A stretch of DNA of 64,000 nucleotides from Hyphochytrium catenoides (Eukaryota > Sar > Hyphochytriomycetes > Hyphochytriales > Hyphochytriaceae). Numbering within the stretch: the first letter of the stretch is position 1; each line of letters starts with the position of its first letter. Of the stretch, positions 59,601-64,000 are shown in pieces. The translations under genes and the position numbers were made by a program. The notes under the pieces are model-generated. The model was given only the letters and a program-made list of their open reading frames with translations. It had not been told where the DNA came from and did not search any database. The stretch covers positions 325,054 to 389,053 of the forward strand of contig FLMG01000941.1 of NCBI GenBank assembly GCA_900088475.1, given 5' to 3'.

Positions 59601-62600
59601 CAGGTGAGGAGAGTTGAGCAGCTGGAACTCTGTCCTTCGAGCTCGCAAGATGGCTCTGAACTTCTGCCGGTCATCCTCGTCCGTTAAGGGATCTTGGAAA
59701 ACACGGCAGATTTCGTGGATCCAGAGCTGCTCGAACTCTGTCCGCGTGGTGCAGGACTGAGGATCAGCCATAGCGATGCCCTGGAAAATCCTGTTGAGGT
59801 CACGAAGAGAGAAGAGATAGTGTGGCTTCGCTGGCGAGGGAACAAAGGCCTTGACTAGGGCTTGATAGAGGGAGAGCGTCGCGCTGGCAAAGTGATCTTT
59901 CAAGGAGCGAATGTCAATGTTGAAGCTCTGCGTCGCAGCTCCGAGGAGAGAGGAAGATATGAGGAGTTGCGTCCCTTCTTCCTCCTGAGAAAGCACAAAG
60001 AGGACCGAAAAGTGACGCGCGAGACGGAGATCTATGTCCTTTCTTGGCCGCTGCCCTCGGGCTCCACCTTCCTGCGCACAGAGAGAGTGACAGGTATCTC
60101 CAGCAACAACGAACGAGCAGCCTGTAAGCTCTTTCCTGGACTGCTGCTGAAGGTCATACAGTGCAGACTGCTCGACGAGCTGTCTCAGGAGCTCCAAAGG
60201 GCGGTGGATGCCTTGAGAGCTCTCCATCGCCATGTGAAGATCATCCACGAAGATCATCGCTGCCTTTTTCCCTGCGGCAGGGACGAGCTTTTGAGAGCCT
60301 TTCTTCTCTAGATGTCCCTCGATACTGCGCTGTAGATCACTGCTGAGCGCTCGCCCAGCCACGCTGAGGACGGTAGGAGACGCCCAAGAGCGGGAGTTAG
60401 AGCTGGAATATAGAGCGTGCTCGACTGTCATTGTCTTAGCGGTTGCCGCGCCGCCTGCGAGGAAGACAGGGAAGCCGCCCGCTAGCAGTGTCTCGATGAG
60501 GAAGGAATGCCTGGTCACGCTGATGGTCGGGACCAGTAGTCGAGAGAGAGAAGAGTTCAAGAGTCCGTCGTCTCCCGCCAGGGAAGAAAGAGAAGAAAGA
60601 GAAGGAAGCTTCCAGGGGACGAACTCCAAGGTGTTCTCGTCTAGAGCAAAGTCATAGAGGCTCCAACTGGCTGAGGAAGAAGGAAAAGCTGCCTCTTCAA
60701 AGACCAACTTGCTCAGCTTCTCTCTCAAAAAGTTGTTGAAGGCTTTTCTCCTGCTGGCAGAGAGAATGACAGAGCCAAAGGACCCAACGACGGCAAAGAG
60801 AAAGACCTTGGCGATCTTCTGCGTCTCTCTTTCTTTCTCTCCTCGGCCGCCGGCCTCTTCTCCCGCACCAACGAGAGCCTTTCTCGCCTTCCAGAGGGCA
60901 GCAAAAAGCCTACAAAGGCTGTCTACCAGGCTAAGTGCGGACAAGTGCAGAGCAATATCGTCTCGTGTGGCCTGGAAATAGTCCAGAAGAGGCTGCAGGT
61001 ACTCGCCAAAGAGCTTGCGTAAGGATTCCTGCTGGACAGCGGTAGAAAGAGAGGCAAAGTCTCTCTTCAGCCAGAGATCCACTAGGTCCCAGGGAGTGAT
61101 GAGGTCAGAAGGGACGTAGACGATAGCTAAACGACTGAGAAGAGAAGGAGAAGCGGCGTGTAGATCCGTGCTTTCAAAGAGAAAACGGAGATCCGAAGGG
61201 AGAGAGAGACGATGGAAGTTAGGGAGAGACAGAGCATTCTCTTGGTCAAGGCTGGTCTCTAACGGTTCCACCCAGGACGAGTCAATGTTCCCATCGCATA
61301 CTATCCATCGGCTCTCTTCTCCGCTGGTGGGAGCTTTGGCCTGGCGTATGAAGAGAGAGAGAAGGCCGTCTCCCCAGTGGCCAGTGTCTCTCTTCACTTC
61401 CCCATACAATTGACTCATAGACAGAGTCTGCGGATAAAGAATCTCGGAGCGGATCTTCTTTGGTCTTCCCATTCTGAACGAAGAGGATGAAGGAGAGAGT
61501 GGCGGAGGATGCGCAGCTGGAGAAGAGGAATGAGAGGGAGAGCCCGAGGACGTGGTAGAGTTGATGGAAGAGCGCCGCTGCTGCTGTTGGAGTGCTGTCA
61601 GGGAGTCTCTCAACGTTTTCCAGAGCTGACTCTTCCCGCTGGCTGGGCTGCCAATGATTGCCACTCCTGTGCGGCTCTTCACTGCCTCGTAGAGACGGAG
61701 CAGCATCTTGAGAAACGCAGGAGAGAGAGAGAGATGCTCTCTCTCCAAGAGACTCTTTGATGCCGTTTCCACCTGAGGGAAAGGGAAGAAGGACGTAGGT
61801 GTGGAGGAGGGAGAGAGAGAAGGGATAGAAGAGAACCGCGAGGAATCTCCTGCTGCTCTTTCTCCCTCTTTTCCGTCCTGAGAGAGAGGAAGAGTCACCT
61901 GGAAGATCTCAGTCAGTAGCTTGTCAATGACGTGCAGCTCCTCCTTGTTGATGAGTTGAGAAGAGAGGACTTCTCTCGCCGCCATCGCGATGAGCTCTGG
62001 CTCTTTCAGGCGATGTGCACCGCCGCCTCCTTCTCCTTCTGCTCCGCCTCCGCCAGCCAGCTTTAAATCTGCCGCTCGGTGAAGTATCGCTGTCAGGCAC
62101 CGGAGATTGGCCCCTCCTCTGCCCAGCATATGGGAGGCAGGAGAGAGAGAACAAGAAGAGAGAGAGAGGACCGCAAGTCTCTCCTGACAAAGGCGAGAGA
62201 AGGCAGAAAGCTTAGCTGAGAGAGCCTTAGCCTTCGTGAACCCTGCACAGAGGAGCGACGCTTCACAGATGACTGCAGTGTCTGGATGCATCATAGCTAC
62301 AGGTCGGAGAGAGCCAAGCAAAGCAGCAGGAAGCTGCAGTCGCCCCGGGAAAGCGTCTCTTTCTCTCTCTCCCTTTCCGTCCAAACGAAAGGTTCCTATC
62401 ACTTGATGCTCCAGGCTAATGGGCACGTCGACGCCCATCAGCATTGCTGTCTTCTGCCCTGTAAATCGAGCAAGTCTAAGGCTTGCAAGCTGCTCTCCAA
62501 GAAGAGAGAGAGAGAGAGCGCTTAACCTTTGCATCTCATCGAGACACAGCCAGGCTCCAGACTGCGCGGCACCTCTTAGGAGACGAGAGAGAAGCTCCCC

Positions 62601-64000
62601 GTCAAGAGAGGAGGAACAAGACGCAACGAGAGAGAAACTGCCTAACGTTCGAGCTAACTCGCGGACCGTCTCTGTCTTCCCACATCCTGAGGGTCCACAC
62701 AGGGCTGCCCCTGCATAATTATGAAAGGAGGCTGTCAGGTTGAGCCAGCACCGGACTGTGAGAGGCGTGATAGCCAGGCGAGACGCGGCCCCAACGTACT
62801 CATAGCCATAGTTCAGCAAGGCCACGCCCTGCCTGGCTACGCATTCTTCTCTCTCTGCGCTCCAGCCAAAGCGGAGCTGCTGCTGCCAAACGAAGCTGGA
62901 CAGCGAGAGAGGTTCAGCATCTTTCTCCTCGGTTCCTTGTCTCAAGAGAGCCTCTAGAACTTCTCTTTCATGCAGCTGTTGAGTCAGCAATCTCTCCATT
63001 AGGCGGCGCTGTAGGCTAGGCAAAGATAAGGCATGACTCTGAAGCATCACGGAGAGCCCTTCAAGCTCCTTGACAAGCCTTGCTAGTTGCTCTTTGAGGC
63101 CTTTGGAGGGCATAGAGCTGGCCAACGTAGCCTCCACGCTTGCTGTCCAGCCTAACTGCAGCACTGTGGTCAGCACCTGGGCTGGATAGTGTTGATATTG
63201 CTGCTGGAGCCACTCTCTGGCGCTCGTTTGACTGCCGAGTAGCTCAGTCACCGCACCTTTCATCAGCTTCTGAAGAGAGCTCTTCACAATCAATTCTAGG
63301 CCTTTCAACCACTCTTCGAGGTTTCCTCGCAGCTTCATTGGCTTCAGAAGGGGAAGTCTCTCCCCTTCCAAGCTGACAACCCCATGAAGATCTGTAACAC
63401 TTCTCTCAGGACCAAAGTCCAGGGCTGAGAGGCTGATGAAGCATTTCTGCAAGTGTCCGACCATGGCCTGAGGCATCCTAGGCTGTGCCACAAGGTCCAG
63501 CAGCTCTTCGTCAGAAAGGAAGAAGAGACGGGGAAAGCCCGTTCGTTTGGCTTCTAAGTAATCGTCAAGGGCCTTCCAGACCTCCTGCAGCTGCTGCTTG
63601 CACGTTCGTAGGACCTCCCTAAGCTTTGCATTGCCTGCTGCCCCTAGCACTGAAGGATTCTCTCTCGTTCTCCGCATGATGGACTTATACTCGCCGTCCA
63701 CCGTGGAGAAGAGCTTGGCGGTCGCTGGCAATTGTCTCTGAATGTCAGAGGTGGAGAAGATGCCTTCTAGCTGTCCCCAGTCTTTCTGACAGGCCCGCCA
63801 GTCGCTCAATGTCTCTCTACAAGCTAAAAGAGACTGCTGAAGCTGCTCCACACGTGTGCGGATGTGCCGAATGTACTTGGAGCTCAACAGAGAGCTCAAA
63901 GTCATCAGCGCATCCTCCAGTCGTGCTGCCATCTCCTCTGTCCCAACGAGAGCAAAGATGTCCTTGGACTCCTTATGAGGAGCGAGCTGGAACTCTTGGG
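52140..64000 (-). CDS. Dynein heavy chain, motor and linker region (N-terminus outside window)
   Basis: Five exons, complement(52140..52409, 52633..53307, 53788..55722, 55983..56336, 56901..>64000), all joined in phase 0, encode 3,443 visible residues. The frame runs off the right edge, so the tail is missing. The linker shows DDYLEAKRTGFPRLFFLSDE. AAA1 begins NYGYEYVGA and has P-loop GPSGCGKTET (about 62696) and Walker B AWLCLDEMQRL. AAA2 has GSPASGKS and CDGNIDSSWVEPLETSLDQE. AAA3 has GGAATAKT and IFVDDLHMA. AAA4 has GPSSSGKR. The stalk coiled coils (about 58450-58150 and 57680-57480) flank a microtubule-binding domain with IFLWLQTAHKYV. AAA5 resumes with KLGDAEIEYDPAFKLFLI. The C-terminal domain shows RVPEGWL and ILTGLKLCGAQWEPAKG. 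Dynein heavy chains are ATP-driven minus-end microtubule motors. Axonemal or cytoplasmic class is not decided. Confidence 0.92.
53517..53586. repeat. (GA)n-rich tract in a dynein intron
   Basis: An imperfect GA/CAGA tract sits in the intron 53308-53787. On the coding (minus) strand it is a CT polypyrimidine tract. Confidence 0.85.
56583..56660. repeat. (GA)n-rich tract in a dynein intron
   Basis: A nearly uninterrupted GA tract sits in the intron 56337-56900. It reads as CT on the coding strand, which explains the Ser/Leu/Phe-only open frames seen there on the minus strand. Confidence 0.9.

Overview
The window is nuclear DNA of a microbial eukaryote. Most genes are split by short introns (61 to about 420 nt) with GT-AG borders and a few GC-AG ones. 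Base composition is close to balanced, and there are long pyrimidine (CT)n tracts, two of which are broken by runs of N. The gene content (axonemal-type dynein heavy chain, a CFAP43-like tether protein, an OGG1 DNA glycosylase, an SLC37/GlpT-type phosphate-ester transporter) points to a flagellated or ciliated protist. I cannot assign the lineage. Splice models were built by hand from splice signals and reading-frame phase. In almost every gene the exon phases close exactly from start to stop.

Layout. 1-759 (+): 3' end of a leucine-rich-repeat protein. 1313-2907 (-): SLC37/GlpT-like transporter. 4378-8249 (-): WW-PDZ-coiled-coil protein in 14 exons. 9322-10755 (+): PAAT/C10orf88-like protein, convergent with the next gene. 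10841-14545 (-): CapA-like (PGA_cap) domain joined to a C-terminal PLAT domain. 14520 or 14784 to 16792 (-): PH-domain protein whose 3' end touches or overlaps the CapA-PLAT start. 19618-30245 (+): coiled-coil/WD40 protein in about 29 exons, possibly with two more 5' exons at 17416 and 18483. 31454-35193 (+): IQ-motif protein with helical repeats. 35347-37819 (-): 8-oxoguanine DNA glycosylase in 9 exons. 40425-51707 (+): CFAP43-like WD40/coiled-coil protein in about 24 exons. 52140-64000 (-): dynein heavy chain, running off the right edge.

The right third is a convergent pair of ciliary motor and regulator genes. CFAP43 is known in other organisms to tether or regulate axonemal dyneins. The upstream coiled-coil/WD40 and IQ genes would fit a ciliary role but are not assigned. 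The left half holds transporter, adaptor (WW/PDZ, PH) and extracellular or secretory-type (CapA-PLAT) proteins. Genes are tightly packed: convergent gaps are 85 bp (PAAT-like/CapA) and 153 bp (IQ gene/OGG1). The larger empty stretches are 2908-4377, 30246-31453 and 37820-40424.

The most unusual items are the CapA-PLAT fusion, a G-quadruplex-type G-tract next to one of its 5' splice sites, its possible overlap with the upstream PH gene, the strongly divergent dynein, and the WW-PDZ-coiled-coil architecture.
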